A DNA stretch of 44,691 nucleotides from Solimonas variicoloris DSM 15731 (GCF_000382285.1 NZ_KB907947.1:1-44691), one strand, 5' to 3'; positions 1 to 7,250 are shown, counted from the first letter of the stretch. Translations and numbers: made by a program. The notes: generated by a model not told the origin, from the sequence alone.

Positions 1-347
1 TTCGTCTGGGACCTTGCACGGATCGCATCGGCGATGGCGTAGCGGCACCTCGCACTTCCCCCATCCACCCAAACCCAGGAGGGCGAGTCTTCTGACGGCG
101 GCGCAGCCCGGTGAATATGCGCAATCCGCGCTGGCGTTGGGCGACGGCAGAGCATCGCCGACTCGCGAGCCTAGACCGCGGCAGGCGCATGGACGGATCA
201 CAGCACTGCGGTATCCAACCCGCGTATATCAGCGTGAGCAACCGTCGAGCGTGCTGGCTGCGCCGCCTTCAGAGGAGTCGTAAATCGAGATGAGCTGAAA
301 ACAGCAAAAAATTCATCTCTCGTTCTTGACGGCGGAAGTCATATCAA
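1..347 (-). mobile_element. Integron cassette 4 (partial, runs off the window edge)
   Basis: This cassette begins on the minus strand with TTGATATG at 347, right after the R' box of the third attC. Its own attC should carry the complementary R'' TATCAAC; no plus-strand copy of GTTGATA occurs in 1-341, so the cassette end lies outside the window or is diverged. Only short minus-strand frames are visible. One opens with ATG at 155 and stays open to base 1 (about 51 codons); a second ATG at 190 is also open to the edge. Neither has a recognisable product, and plus-strand frames here (14-283, 111-293) look like GC-driven chance frames. No gene can be supported. Confidence 0.55.
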
Positions 348-409
348 CGCCTCAGCTAAGCCGCGGACCCGCCGAAGGCGGGGCCGTCGGCTTGAGCGCC
401 TGGTTGGGC
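342..409 (-). repeat. attC recombination site of cassette 3
   Basis: Read on the minus strand: R'' GCCCAAC (409-403), L'' GCTCAAGCCG, a GC-rich central hairpin with TTC loop, L' CGGCTTAGC, and R' GTTGATA (348-342). L'' has one extra C relative to the complement of L', the unpaired base that sets recombination polarity in folded bottom-strand attC. Length 68 bp. R'' is the exact complement of GTTGGGC formed when cassette 3 closes into a circle. Confidence 0.88.
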
Positions 410-950
410 GGCACTGCACCAAACCAAGCCATATTCATTTGATCCAGTCCCGGCACTGGGGGCGCGAGGTGCTTCTCTTGCGAGGGAAAGTGACACCATC
501 GAATCCAGCTCGTACGCCGCAGAACTGGCGACATTCATCGGTACCGCTCTCCAACTGGAATTCGGCACCCGACACATGGATGCGTAATACACATTCCTGA
601 GCACGATCGTCTCCAACTCTTTCTCGGTACTCGTAGATTCCGGGCTTCATCGACATGGCGATGCCTTGCATCTCGCAGGTATGGCCATTTGCCCCGTAGA
701 CATAGAAATGGAAGGCCAACTGATTCTCCCAAACCGAACGAAGTTCAAGACAGTCCTCCGTCTGTATTGGGTCGTCCTTCTGGGTTTTAGGGTTAAAGAT
801 GATGTTTTGGTGTGTATGAGGATAAACACCGCTTAGTGAGGCCTTCTCGGACGCCCAAGCCACGGACCCAATGAGGAAGAGGCCGAACGCCGTGGCCGCA
901 CGGATCACCATTACGTGCCTCGCAGTTCTCATGTCTTCACGGCCGCCCAA
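348..950 (-). mobile_element. Integron cassette 3 (603 bp)
   Basis: Bounded by the R' box at 951-945 and the G of the R' box at 348. It carries one minus-strand gene for a secreted protein and ends with the 342-409 attC. It is the third cassette from intI, so expression from a promoter near attI would be weaker than for cassette 1 unless it has its own promoter; none was recognised. Confidence 0.85.
435..911 (-). CDS. Cassette-encoded secreted Cys-containing protein of unknown function
   Basis: About 158 residues. The N-terminus MVIRAATAFGLFLIG.. followed by VAWA-SEK is a typical Sec signal peptide with cleavage after AWA. The mature part has several cysteines (in ..EDCLEL.., ..HTCEMQ.., ..QECVLRI.., ..DECRQFCG.., ..PQCRDW), compatible with disulfides in the periplasm or outside the cell. 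The start at 911 is chosen because GAGG lies six bases upstream; an ATG at 932, nearer the cassette edge, is in frame but has weaker spacing. Frames extending to 1058 cross the attC and are not credible. I recognise no family; the ending ..GFDGVTFPRKR.. gives no catalytic clue. It is the only convincing gene of cassette 3 and ends about 26 bp before its attC. Confidence 0.75.
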   Translation of the reverse strand: MVIRAATAFGLFLIGSVAWASEKASLSGVYPHTHQNIIFNPKTQKDDPIQTEDCLELRSVWENQLAFHFYVYGANGHTCEMQGIAMSMKPGIYEYRERVGDDRAQECVLRIHVSGAEFQLESGTDECRQFCGVRAGFDGVTFPRKRSTSRPQCRDWIK

Positions 951-1004
951 CGACAGTTTAAGCCGAGGCCCGTCAGGGACTTCGGCTTGAAGCGATAGTT
1001 GTAC
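945..1004 (-). repeat. attC recombination site of cassette 2
   Basis: On the minus strand: R'' GTACAAC (1004-998), spacer TATCG, L'' CTTCAAGCCGA, a short central hairpin, L' TCGGCTTAAA, R' GTTGGGC (951-945), which fits GTTRRRY exactly. L'' again has the single extra C opposite L'. At 60 bp it has the length of the classical '59-base element'. R'' complements the TTGTAC start of cassette 2. Confidence 0.9.
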
Positions 1005-1272
1005 GAGGACGCGACATGCTGAAACACCAAGTGCGAACACCGGCAGATGCGCTGGCATATATCACCGACTGCACGCTCGCAACGGTGAGTCATATGGCGA
1101 TGCTCAAGAGCCGTAAGAAGTCTGAATACGAACGTCAGATCGGTATTGCCGAAATTGGCATGCGCTGGATGAAGGAAATGGGCGTGCCGTTGACCGGGAC
1201 GAGGGCCGAATATGTGGAGCGGTACGGCAGCGTGGCCGCGTGGGCAGCTCAGTACGCGCCCGAGACGTACAA
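951..1272 (-). mobile_element. Integron cassette 2 (322 bp) with a reverse-oriented gene
   Basis: The cassette starts at 1272 (TTGTAC..) and ends at the G at 951. No convincing minus-strand frame is seen. The plausible gene (1016-1330) is on the plus strand, against cassette polarity, and its reading frame leaves the cassette into the attC of cassette 1. Confidence 0.82.
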
Positions 1273-1330
1273 CGCTGAGCTTAACCTGCGGCCGCGCCGT
1301 AGCGCAGCGGAGGCGTGGACGTCGGGTTGA
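1016..1330 (+). CDS. Reverse-oriented cassette protein of unknown function
   Basis: 104 codons; GAGGA sits six bases before the ATG. The first 85 residues look natural: a basic, Met-rich, helical segment (..MLKSRKKSEYERQIGIAE..), then ..MRWMKEMGVPLTG and ..AEYVERYGSVAAWAAQYAPETY. No known family was recognised and there is no signal peptide or membrane segment. It runs opposite to cassette polarity. From about codon 86 the frame is in the attC of the neighbouring cassette 1 and stops at the TGA of that site's L'' box (1328-1330), so the last 18 or so residues come from attC sequence. In the circular cassette the frame would instead stop at the TGA at 988-990 of its own attC. A chance frame is possible, but composition and ribosome site argue for a gene. 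Confidence 0.55.
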   Translation: MLKHQVRTPADALAYITDCTLATVSHMAMLKSRKKSEYERQIGIAEIGMRWMKEMGVPLTGTRAEYVERYGSVAAWAAQYAPETYNAELNLRPRRSAAEAWTSG

Positions 1331-1344
1331 AGCTTTGGTTAGCG
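1267..1344 (-). repeat. attC recombination site of cassette 1
   Basis: On the minus strand: R'' CGCTAAC (1344-1338) overlapping the stop codon of the cassette 1 gene, L'' AGCTTCAACC, a long GC-rich central part, L' GGTTAAGCT, R' GTTGTAC (1273-1267). The extra C in L'' fixes polarity as minus. R'' is the exact complement of GTTAGCG at the attI junction (1766-1760), as required for the cassette in circular form. Length 78 bp. Confidence 0.9.
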
Positions 1345-1765
1345 CTGCTCACGGAGCCAGACCTCGGCGGCCAAATGAAGAAAAGGGACGACGAAGAAGA
1401 CGCCGGGCGCCAGCAGTGAAAAGCTTTGCCCATTTACCGACGACTCTTCTCCGAACTGCACGATGGCCGCCGATACAGAGCATGCGAAGGCGCCCATAGA
1501 TGCCACCACCCACCATGCTTTGTTTATGGAGCGTGCCGACCGCTGGCCTCCACGCATGAAGACGAAGAACAGTCTCCAAGCGACTGTGAGTAAAACAAGA
1601 ACCATGATACCGAGGGCAATGTCCGACGCTTGAAAGCTCGCGCCGAGAAACGGTGGAATGATTGCGCCGAGCGCGATCATGACGCCCAGAAACGTGACGT
1701 ACGCGCATAGCAGAGCTTCAATCAAAAGCAGCGCACGGCTCATTCGCAGCGGCATTGAGCGCTAA
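1273..1765 (-). mobile_element. Integron cassette 1 (493 bp, attI-proximal)
   Basis: The most recently inserted position next to intI. It runs from the TTAGCG at 1765 to the G at 1273 and holds one minus-strand membrane-protein gene whose stop codon lies in the R'' box of its attC. Confidence 0.88.
1339..1755 (-). CDS. Cassette-encoded integral membrane protein of unknown function
   Basis: 138 residues with four probable transmembrane helices: about 7-34 (LLLIEALLCAYVTFLGVM..), 45-66 (..IALGIMVLVLLTVAWRLFF), 79-101 (..KAWWVVASMGAFACSVSA) and 113-132 (..LLAPGVFFVVPFLHLAA). The charged loop MRGGQRSARSINK separates the two pairs. The ATG at 1755 is ten bases inside the cassette boundary; an alternative ATG follows four codons later (1743), and neither has a strong ribosome site. 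The stop codon overlaps the attC R'' box, as is common in compact cassettes. No enzymatic motif is visible; small four-helix membrane proteins without homologues of known function are frequent in chromosomal integrons. As the first cassette it is the likeliest to be expressed from a promoter near attI. Confidence 0.78.
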   Translation of the reverse strand: MPLRMSRALLLIEALLCAYVTFLGVMIALGAIIPPFLGASFQASDIALGIMVLVLLTVAWRLFFVFMRGGQRSARSINKAWWVVASMGAFACSVSAAIVQFGEESSVNGQSFSLLAPGVFFVVPFLHLAAEVWLREQR

Positions 1766-1832
1766 CGCCAATTAGACGGACGAGGCTGTCCGCCTAATCC
1801 GTGATGCAGTCCGCATAACTCGCCGAGCCCGC
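1760..1832 (-). other. attI-like integration site and leader
   Basis: The insertion point is the GTTAGCG box at 1766-1760 on the minus strand, between the first cassette and intI. Next to it is an inverted repeat, TTAGACGGAC (1772-1781) and GTCCGCCTAA (1788-1797), with one mismatch and a six-base loop. A TTGCAA box on the minus strand near 1830 could be part of a cassette promoter, but no well-spaced -10 element is evident. The assignment rests on position and on the core box; attI sites have no strong consensus. Confidence 0.65.
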
Positions 1833-1880
1833 TTGCAAGACTTTGATTGCGCGGAGTTCGCGTTTTTAGGGGCGGAAACG

Positions 1881-2882
1881 ATGGCGGACGCGACGGCATC
1901 GTCGGCTTCTCCTCGTCTGGTGGATCAGTTCCGAAGCAAGATGCGCACGCTGCATTACAGCCTGCGCACCGAAGAGACCTATTGGCACTGGATTAAACGC
2001 TTCATCCTGTTCAGCGGCAAGCGGCATCCGCGCGAGCTTGGGGTGGCGGAAGTGGAGGCGTTTCTGTCCAGCCTCGCCCTGGACCGCAAGGTATCGGCGA
2101 GCACGCAGAATCTCGCGCTCGCTGCCGTGCTGTTCCTCTATCGGCAGGTGTTGGAGATCGATCTGCCGCGGCTCCAGGACGTGAGCAGAGCCAAGAAGTC
2201 TGCGCGTCTTCCTGCGGTGCTGTCCTCGTCCGAGGTGTTTGCCCTGCTGGATGCGGTGAGCGGGCCGGAACCGGCGGCGCTGCTGGTGAAGCTCCTGTAC
2301 GGCACCGGCATGCGCCTCATGGAAGGCCTGCGGCTGCGCGTGAAGGATGTGGATTTCGACCAGCGGCAGATCGTGGTTCGCGACGGCAAGGGCGGCAAGG
2401 ACCGCGTGACGGTTCTGCCGGATTCGCTGCGCGAGCCGCTGCAGCTTCTCGTCGCGCAGCGGCGCAGCTGTTACGAGCGCGATCTCGCGGCGGGGCGCGC
2501 CACGGTCTGGCTACCCGACGCGCTGGCGACGAAGTATCCGAACGCGGCGACGGAATGGGGCTGGCAGTACGTCTTCGTGTCGGATGTCTTCTCGCGCGAT
2601 CCGAGATCGGGCCGCATGCAGCGGCATCATCTCGATCCGTCCGGCATTCAGAAGCTCGTGCGCAACGCCGCGCGCGGCGCCGGCATCGCCAAGCCGGTCA
2701 CGCCGCACACGCTGCGGCACTCGTTTGCGACGCATCTGCTGGAAGGCGGCGCGGATATCCGCACCGTGCAGGAGCTTCTGGGCCATGCCGACGTGGGCAC
2801 GACGATGATCTACACGCATGTGCTGCATCGCGGCGGCCGCGGCACGCTGAGTCCGCTCGATCGCGCGCCGCCGCGGCGTTGA
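1881..2882 (+). CDS. intI: Integron integrase (tyrosine recombinase)
   Basis: 333 residues from ATG 1881, which has an AGGGG-like ribosome site; an in-frame ATG at 1833 would add 16 unlikely residues inside the attI leader. The N-terminal SAM-like DNA-binding domain (about 12-100) is followed by the catalytic domain with Arg145 ([10 protein letters not shown]), His276 and Arg279 (PHTLRHSF), His302 (ELLGHADV) and the nucleophile Tyr311 (MIYTHVL). The insert specific to integron integrases is present around 212-250 (..[17 protein letters not shown].., ..RMQRHHLD), which separates it from XerC/XerD and phage integrases. It recombines attC with attI and folded single-stranded attC sites. No frameshift or internal stop is seen, so it should be active. 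It faces the MFS gene tail-to-tail with nine bases between them. Confidence 0.96.
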   Translation: MADATASSASPRLVDQFRSKMRTLHYSLRTEETYWHWIKRFILFSGKRHPRELGVAEVEAFLSSLALDRKVSASTQNLALAAVLFLYRQVLEIDLPRLQDVSRAKKSARLPAVLSSSEVFALLDAVSGPEPAALLVKLLYGTGMRLMEGLRLRVKDVDFDQRQIVVRDGKGGKDRVTVLPDSLREPLQLLVAQRRSCYERDLAAGRATVWLPDALATKYPNAATEWGWQYVFVSDVFSRDPRSGRMQRHHLDPSGIQKLVRNAARGAGIAKPVTPHTLRHSFATHLLEGGADIRTVQELLGHADVGTTMIYTHVLHRGGRGTLSPLDRAPPRR

Positions 2883-2891
2883 GGGGGCCCC

Positions 2892-4193
2892 TCAATCCGC
2901 CAGCGCGCGGCCGCGGGTCTCGACGACCAGCGGCATCAGCAGCAGGCCGGCGAGCGGCACGACGCCGATCCAGAACAGCACGCCGACTGCGCCGCTGGCG
3001 ACCTTGGAGGCGTACAGGCCGACGATGAACGGCCCGCCGGCGGCGATGACGCGGCCGATGTTGTAGCAGAAGCCGGCGCCGGTCGCGCGCAGGCGCGTCG
3101 GGAACAATTCCGGCAGGTAATAGGTGAAGCTGCCGAAGATGCCGAACACCGACAGGCCGATCAGGAAGTAGCAGTAGAGCCGCGCCTGCGGGGTGAGGTC
3201 GGCGCCGAAGGTGAGGAAGATCGCGGCGGCGGATGCGGCGAAGTAGATGCCGAACATCGGCCGGCGGCCGAGTAGCTTGGCGGCCGGGATCGTCAGCAGC
3301 GTGCCGATCAGGCCGCCGACGTTGAAGGCCATCGTCGCCGTGAATTTCCAGTCCTCGACCAGCTTGAGCGTCATCGTGCGGTCGAGGCCGCGCGCGGCGG
3401 CTTCCACCTGGGCGAGGCCGGTCGCGAAGGTCGGCAGGAAGGCGTTGCAGCTCCACCAGGTGATCAGCGCAATCAGCGCCATCAGAAAGCCGCTGAGCGT
3501 GAGGCGGCGCATCTGCGGCGAGAACAGCTCGCCGATGCGCGGCGGCGCGGCGTGCCGGGCTGCGTGCATCCAGCGTTCCGGCTCGCGCACGAACAGGCGC
3601 ACGCCGAAGGCGACGGCGGCGGGAATCAGGCCGCACAGGAAGACGTAGCGCCAGGAGACTTCCGGCTGGTCGGCGAACCAGTGTCCGGCGATCTGCAGGT
3701 TGAGCAGCGTGGCGAGCGTGGTGCCGAACGCCGCGGAGGTGTAGAGCAGCGCGCCGGCCTCGACGCGTTTGTTCTCGGGCATGACCTCGGCCACCATCGA
3801 GGCGCCGGCGGCCCATTCGCCGCCGATGCCGAGGCTGGCGACGAGGCGGAACACGAGCAGCACCCAGATGTTCGGCGCGAACGCGCAGGCGGCGGTGCCG
3901 AGCGCGTACATGAGGATGGTCAGCAGCATCGTGCGCGTGCGGCCGATGCGGTCGCCGATGTAGCCGAACAGCACGCCGCCGGCGGCCCAGCCGACCAGCA
4001 GCAGCGAGGTCAGGATGCCGGTCCAGTACAGCGTCGCCTGCTTGGCTTCCGGCGAGCCGATCGGCAGGCCGAGCAGGGTCGGCACGCAGTTCGGTGCGAC
4101 GAAGTTGAAGAGGATGCTGTCGAACAGGTCGAAGCCCCAGCCGAGCCAGGCGGCGAACAGCACGATCCACTGGTAACGCGTCAGGCTCAGCAT
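2892..4193 (-). CDS. MFS transporter, sugar/organic-acid:H+ symporter type
   Basis: 433 residues with about twelve transmembrane helices. Motif A after the second helix is clear (FGYIGDRIGRTRTM), and the third-to-fourth helix region has the GIGGEWAAGASMVAE signature shared by metabolite:H+ symporters. Start ATG 4193 is followed by a short cytoplasmic LTRYQW segment. The nearest subfamily is the sugar-porter/aromatic-acid symporter-like MFS; the substrate cannot be read from sequence. It lies 130 bp downstream of a second MFS gene on the same strand, and the spacer has a short hairpin, so co-transcription is possible but not certain. It is the first backbone gene next to the integron. Confidence 0.88.
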   Translation of the reverse strand: MLSLTRYQWIVLFAAWLGWGFDLFDSILFNFVAPNCVPTLLGLPIGSPEAKQATLYWTGILTSLLLVGWAAGGVLFGYIGDRIGRTRTMLLTILMYALGTAACAFAPNIWVLLVFRLVASLGIGGEWAAGASMVAEVMPENKRVEAGALLYTSAAFGTTLATLLNLQIAGHWFADQPEVSWRYVFLCGLIPAAVAFGVRLFVREPERWMHAARHAAPPRIGELFSPQMRRLTLSGFLMALIALITWWSCNAFLPTFATGLAQVEAAARGLDRTMTLKLVEDWKFTATMAFNVGGLIGTLLTIPAAKLLGRRPMFGIYFAASAAAIFLTFGADLTPQARLYCYFLIGLSVFGIFGSFTYYLPELFPTRLRATGAGFCYNIGRVIAAGGPFIVGLYASKVASGAVGVLFWIGVVPLAGLLLMPLVVETRGRALAD

Positions 4194-4323
4194 CTTCTAC
4201 TCCTCCGTATCTCTTGTTTTCCTCTGCCCGCCTGCGGGCAGCGGTTTGGATGAGGGGCCTGCGCTGCCGACGCGGCGCGAAAATCCCTCTCCGATCCTTG
4301 CCCCGTGTCCGGGGCAGGGAACT

Positions 4324-5616
4324 TCAAATCGTGAGGTCCTCTTCCTTCGTTTCGTGCGTCAGCCACAGCGCGACGAAGGTCAGCAGCGACGCGGCGGTCA
4401 GGTAGTAGCCGACGTACTGCAGCCCGTAGGTCTTGGCGAGCCAGGTGGCGATGTACGGCGCCAGCGACGCGCCGACGATGCCGGCGAGGTTGAAGGTCAG
4501 CGAGGCGCCGGTGTAGCGCACGGCGGTCGGAAACAGCTCGGAGAGGATGGTGCCGAGCGGGCCGTAGGTCAGGCCCATCAGCGACAGGCCGAGCGCCAGC
4601 GTCAGCAGCACGCCGGGCAGGCCGGCGCTGAACAGCGGCGCAAGGATCAGGCCGAACGCGGCCATCGCCGCGCTGACCCAGAGCAGCGTGCGGCGGCGGC
4701 CATGGCGGTCGGCGAACTGGGCCGAGAACGGGATCGTCAGCGCGAAGAACAGGATGCCGAACAGCTGGATCAGCAGGAACTGCTGGCGCGGATAGCCGAG
4801 CGCCGTGGTGCCCCACGACAGCGCGAACACCGTCATCAGGTAGAACAGCACGAAGGTCGCCACCGCCAGCAGCGTGCCGAGCACCAGCGCGCGCGGATGG
4901 TGGCGGAACACGCTGAGCATCGGCACGCGCACGCGCTCCTCGCGGTCCAGCGCCTTCTGGAAGGCCGGCGTCTCGGTGATCTTGAGGCGCACGTAGAGGC
5001 CCATCAGCACCAGCAGCGCGCTGGCGATGAACGGGATGCGCCAGCCCCAGGCGAAGAACTGCTCGTCGCTGAGCAGCTCGGACAGCAGCAGGAAAATGCT
5101 GCCGGAGCAGATGAAGCCGAGCGGCGCGCCGAGCTGCGGGAACATGCCGTACCAGGCGCGCTTGCCGGGCGGCGCGTTCTCGGTGGCGAGCAGCACCGCG
5201 CCGCCCCATTCGCCGCCGAGGCCGAGGCCTTGGCCGAAGCGGCACAGCGCCAGGCCGATCGGCGCCAGTACGCCGATCGTCGCGTAGGTCGGCAACAGGC
5301 CGATGACGACGGTGGACAGGCCCATCGTCAGCAGCGCCGCGACCAGCGTCGCCTTGCGGCCGATGCGGTCGCCGTAGTGGCCGAACAGCGCCGAGCCGAT
5401 CGGCCGCGCAAAGAAGGCGATCGCGAAGGTCGCCAGCGATTGCAGCGTTGCCGATGCCGGATCGGACGCCGGGAAGAACAGTTTGGGGAAGACGAGAACG
5501 GCCGCGGTCGCGTAGATGTAGAAGTCGAAGAACTCGATCGTCGTGCCAATCAGGCTCGCGAACAGCACGCGGCGCGGGGAATTGAGCGCAGCCGCCGCTG
5601 CGTTCGGATCGTTCAT
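4324..5616 (-). CDS. MFS transporter, metabolite:H+ symporter (MHS) family
   Basis: 430 residues and twelve predicted helices. The N-terminus (..RRVLFASLIGTTIEFFDFYIYATAA) is the MHS hallmark seen in ProP, ShiA and KgtP relatives. Motif A is FGHYGDRIGRKATL, followed by GLGLGGEWGGAVLLATENAP. The family carries carboxylates, osmolytes or aromatic acids with protons across the inner membrane; which one here is unknown. ATG 5616 is the only start that keeps the full first helix. It stands upstream of the other MFS gene, and the pair may form one transcription unit. The gap 5617-5763 to the divergent lipoprotein gene must hold both promoters; none could be picked with confidence. Confidence 0.9.
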   Translation of the reverse strand: MNDPNAAAAALNSPRRVLFASLIGTTIEFFDFYIYATAAVLVFPKLFFPASDPASATLQSLATFAIAFFARPIGSALFGHYGDRIGRKATLVAALLTMGLSTVVIGLLPTYATIGVLAPIGLALCRFGQGLGLGGEWGGAVLLATENAPPGKRAWYGMFPQLGAPLGFICSGSIFLLLSELLSDEQFFAWGWRIPFIASALLVLMGLYVRLKITETPAFQKALDREERVRVPMLSVFRHHPRALVLGTLLAVATFVLFYLMTVFALSWGTTALGYPRQQFLLIQLFGILFFALTIPFSAQFADRHGRRRTLLWVSAAMAAFGLILAPLFSAGLPGVLLTLALGLSLMGLTYGPLGTILSELFPTAVRYTGASLTFNLAGIVGASLAPYIATWLAKTYGLQYVGYYLTAASLLTFVALWLTHETKEEDLTI

Positions 5617-5763
5617 CGCTGCTCCCTACTCGTTCGATAGTCCGGCGGCGCACGCGCCGGCTGCTGCGTGCCGCGGCCGGTGGCGCGGGGCAAGGCGGCC
5701 GCGATTGTGCGGCACGGAGCGCGCGCCGCGCTAGACTCGCGGCCTCAGGTCGAGGAGATCGGG

Positions 5764-6009
5764 ATGAATCGTTCCATCGTCATGCTCGGACTGGCCGCAG
5801 CGCTGCTGGCCGCCGGCTGCCATCCGAAGGACAAGCCGCCGCACGTCGATGATCCGCCGGCCGGTCGCGAGGAGACGCGCGGCATCCGCAATACCGAAAG
5901 CGTCGGCTACGCCGGCAATGCGATCGCCGACAAGGTCGATGCCGCGCTCGACGCCGGCGACGCCGCCAAGCGCAAGCTCGACGCCGCCGAGGCAGAACAG
6001 ACGCGATAA
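5764..6009 (+). CDS. Small putative lipoprotein
   Basis: 81 residues. The N-terminus MNRSIVMLGLAAALLAAGCH is a lipoprotein signal with lipobox LAAG-Cys20. After the Cys, Lys, His and Asp-rich residues lead to a short helix (..IADKVDAALDAGDAAKRKL..) of the kind found in small entericidin- or YgdI-like envelope lipoproteins; no specific family is recognised. A strong GAGGAG ribosome site precedes ATG 5764; the frame is open from 5668 but has no better start. It probably sits in the outer membrane, as residue +2 is His rather than Asp. Confidence 0.72.
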   Translation: MNRSIVMLGLAAALLAAGCHPKDKPPHVDDPPAGREETRGIRNTESVGYAGNAIADKVDAALDAGDAAKRKLDAAEAEQTR

Positions 6010-6195
6010 TGGTACGGTGCGCGCCGTCGGCGGCGCGGAGTCGCCGGACGGCGTCTGCGCCGGCGTACAAGCGCCGTGCCTGGCGCCGGATACGCTGAAG
6101 CCGCGATGCGCGGACCGGCGCGCGGCATGAGCGCGGCCGGCTCCGTCCGTCGTGGCGGCAACCCATGAACGCCCCCGGTCGGGCAAGAGACATCG

Positions 6196-7230
6196 ATGAG
6201 CAGTGGTACGCAGCAGGTAACCGACACATCCCCGCACAGCGCCGCCGCCTGGCGGCAAATCGTTTCCCGCTACCAGCGGCCGTCCAACGGTCGCGCCGCG
6301 TGGCAGATCGCCAACACGTTCGGCTCGTATGCGCTGCTGTGGGCGCTGCTGTACTGGAGCCTGTCGGTGTCGTGGTGGCTGACGGTGCCGCTCGCGGTGC
6401 TGGCCGGCGCGCTGCTGGTGCGCATCTTCATCATCTTTCACGACTGCGGCCACGGCTCCTATCTCAGCTCGCTGCGCGCCAACAACGTGGTCGGGTTCAT
6501 CTCCGGCGTGCTGACGGTGACGCCGTTCCAGCAATGGAGCTGGCAGCACGGCATTCATCACACCACCGCCGGCCATCTCGACAAGCGCGGCACCGGCGAC
6601 ATCTGGACGATGACGGTGCAGGAGTATCTGGAGTCGTCGCGCTGGAAGCGCTTCGCGTACCGGCTCGCGCGCAACCCGATCATCCTGTTCGTGATCGCGC
6701 CGCTGTTCGTGTTTCTCATCATGCAGCGCTACCCGTCGCCGCGCGCCGGCGTGCGCGAGCGCCATTCGGTGTGGTGGACCAATCTGGCGATGCTGTGCGG
6801 CGCGATCGCGATGAGCGCGCTGTTCGGGTTCTGGGCGTATCTGGTGATCCAACTGACGGTGCTGGCCGTGGCCGGCGCGATCGGCGTCTGGCTGTTCTAC
6901 GTGCAGCACCAGTTCGAGGACGTCTACTGGGCGCGTGGCAGCAACTGGGACTACGTGAGCGCGGCGTTGAAGGGCAGTTCGTTCTACAAGCTGCCGCGCG
7001 TGCTGCAGTGGTTCTCCGGCAACATCGGCTTCCACCACATCCATCATCTCAGCGCGCGCATCCCGAACTACTACCTGCAGCAATGCCACGAGGCCGATCC
7101 GCTGTTCCAGCAGGTCAAGGCGATCACCTTCTTCGGCAGCTTCGGCACCATGCGCCTGGCGCTGTGGGATGAAGCCAGCCGCAGGCTGGTCAGCTTCCGG
7201 CAGATCCGGCAGGCGCGTCGGGGCCGCTGA
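6196..7230 (+). CDS. Membrane fatty acid desaturase (delta-12/omega-6 type)
   Basis: 344 residues. The three histidine boxes of the di-iron desaturase family are present: HDCGHGS (about 84-90), HGIHHTTAGH (about 117-126) and GFHHIHHLS (about 279-287). They lie between four to six transmembrane helices (..YALLWALLYWSLSVSWWL.., ..ILFVIAPLFVFLIM.., ..VIQLTVLAVAGAIGVWLF). The enzyme introduces a double bond into membrane-lipid acyl chains using oxygen and reduced ferredoxin or cytochrome. Spacing of the boxes and the GDIWTMTV element match the omega-6/delta-12 group. It is monocistronic: 186 bp separate it from the lipoprotein gene, and a strong terminator follows the stop codon. Confidence 0.9.
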   Translation: MSSGTQQVTDTSPHSAAAWRQIVSRYQRPSNGRAAWQIANTFGSYALLWALLYWSLSVSWWLTVPLAVLAGALLVRIFIIFHDCGHGSYLSSLRANNVVGFISGVLTVTPFQQWSWQHGIHHTTAGHLDKRGTGDIWTMTVQEYLESSRWKRFAYRLARNPIILFVIAPLFVFLIMQRYPSPRAGVRERHSVWWTNLAMLCGAIAMSALFGFWAYLVIQLTVLAVAGAIGVWLFYVQHQFEDVYWARGSNWDYVSAALKGSSFYKLPRVLQWFSGNIGFHHIHHLSARIPNYYLQQCHEADPLFQQVKAITFFGSFGTMRLALWDEASRRLVSFRQIRQARRGR

Positions 7231-7250
7231 GCCGGCCGCCGGGCCAAACG

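Larger units (their letters stand above)
1..2882. mobile_element. Chromosomal integron, intI-proximal part of the array
   Basis: An intact integron integrase on the plus strand is preceded by an attI-like junction and at least three attC sites whose polarity points to the minus strand, the classical layout in which intI and the cassettes are divergent. Cassette 1 is 1273-1765, cassette 2 is 951-1272, cassette 3 is 348-950, and cassette 4 starts at 347 and runs off the window. Each complete cassette opens with bases (TTAGCG, TTGTAC, TTGGGC) complementary to the R'' box of its own attC (CGCTAAC, GTACAAC, GCCCAAC). This should hold only if the boundaries are right. The true array length is unknown because the window starts inside it. 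Confidence 0.9.

Noticed and set aside
136-142. GTTGGGC on the plus strand, resembling an R'' box of a fourth attC
   Set aside because: No L''/L' pair or imperfect palindrome follows on the minus strand, and it does not complement the TTGATA start of cassette 4.
912-1058. N-terminal extension of the cassette 3 gene up to 1058
   Set aside because: It runs through the attC of cassette 2 and across the recombination point, has no ribosome site and places residues before a clean signal peptide.
1780-1830. LexA box in the intI promoter region (CTGT..GCAG at about 1786)
   Set aside because: Spacing of the half sites is far longer than the CTGT-N8-ACAG consensus; no Xanthomonas-type LexA palindrome either.
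4198-4323. tRNA or riboswitch in the spacer between the two MFS genes
   Set aside because: Only a short TGCCCC/GGGGCA hairpin is seen; no cloverleaf or conserved riboswitch core.
3552-5640. Long plus-strand frames opposite the two MFS genes
   Set aside because: Gln/Glu/Arg-rich shadows of membrane-protein codons; no ribosome site or family resemblance.
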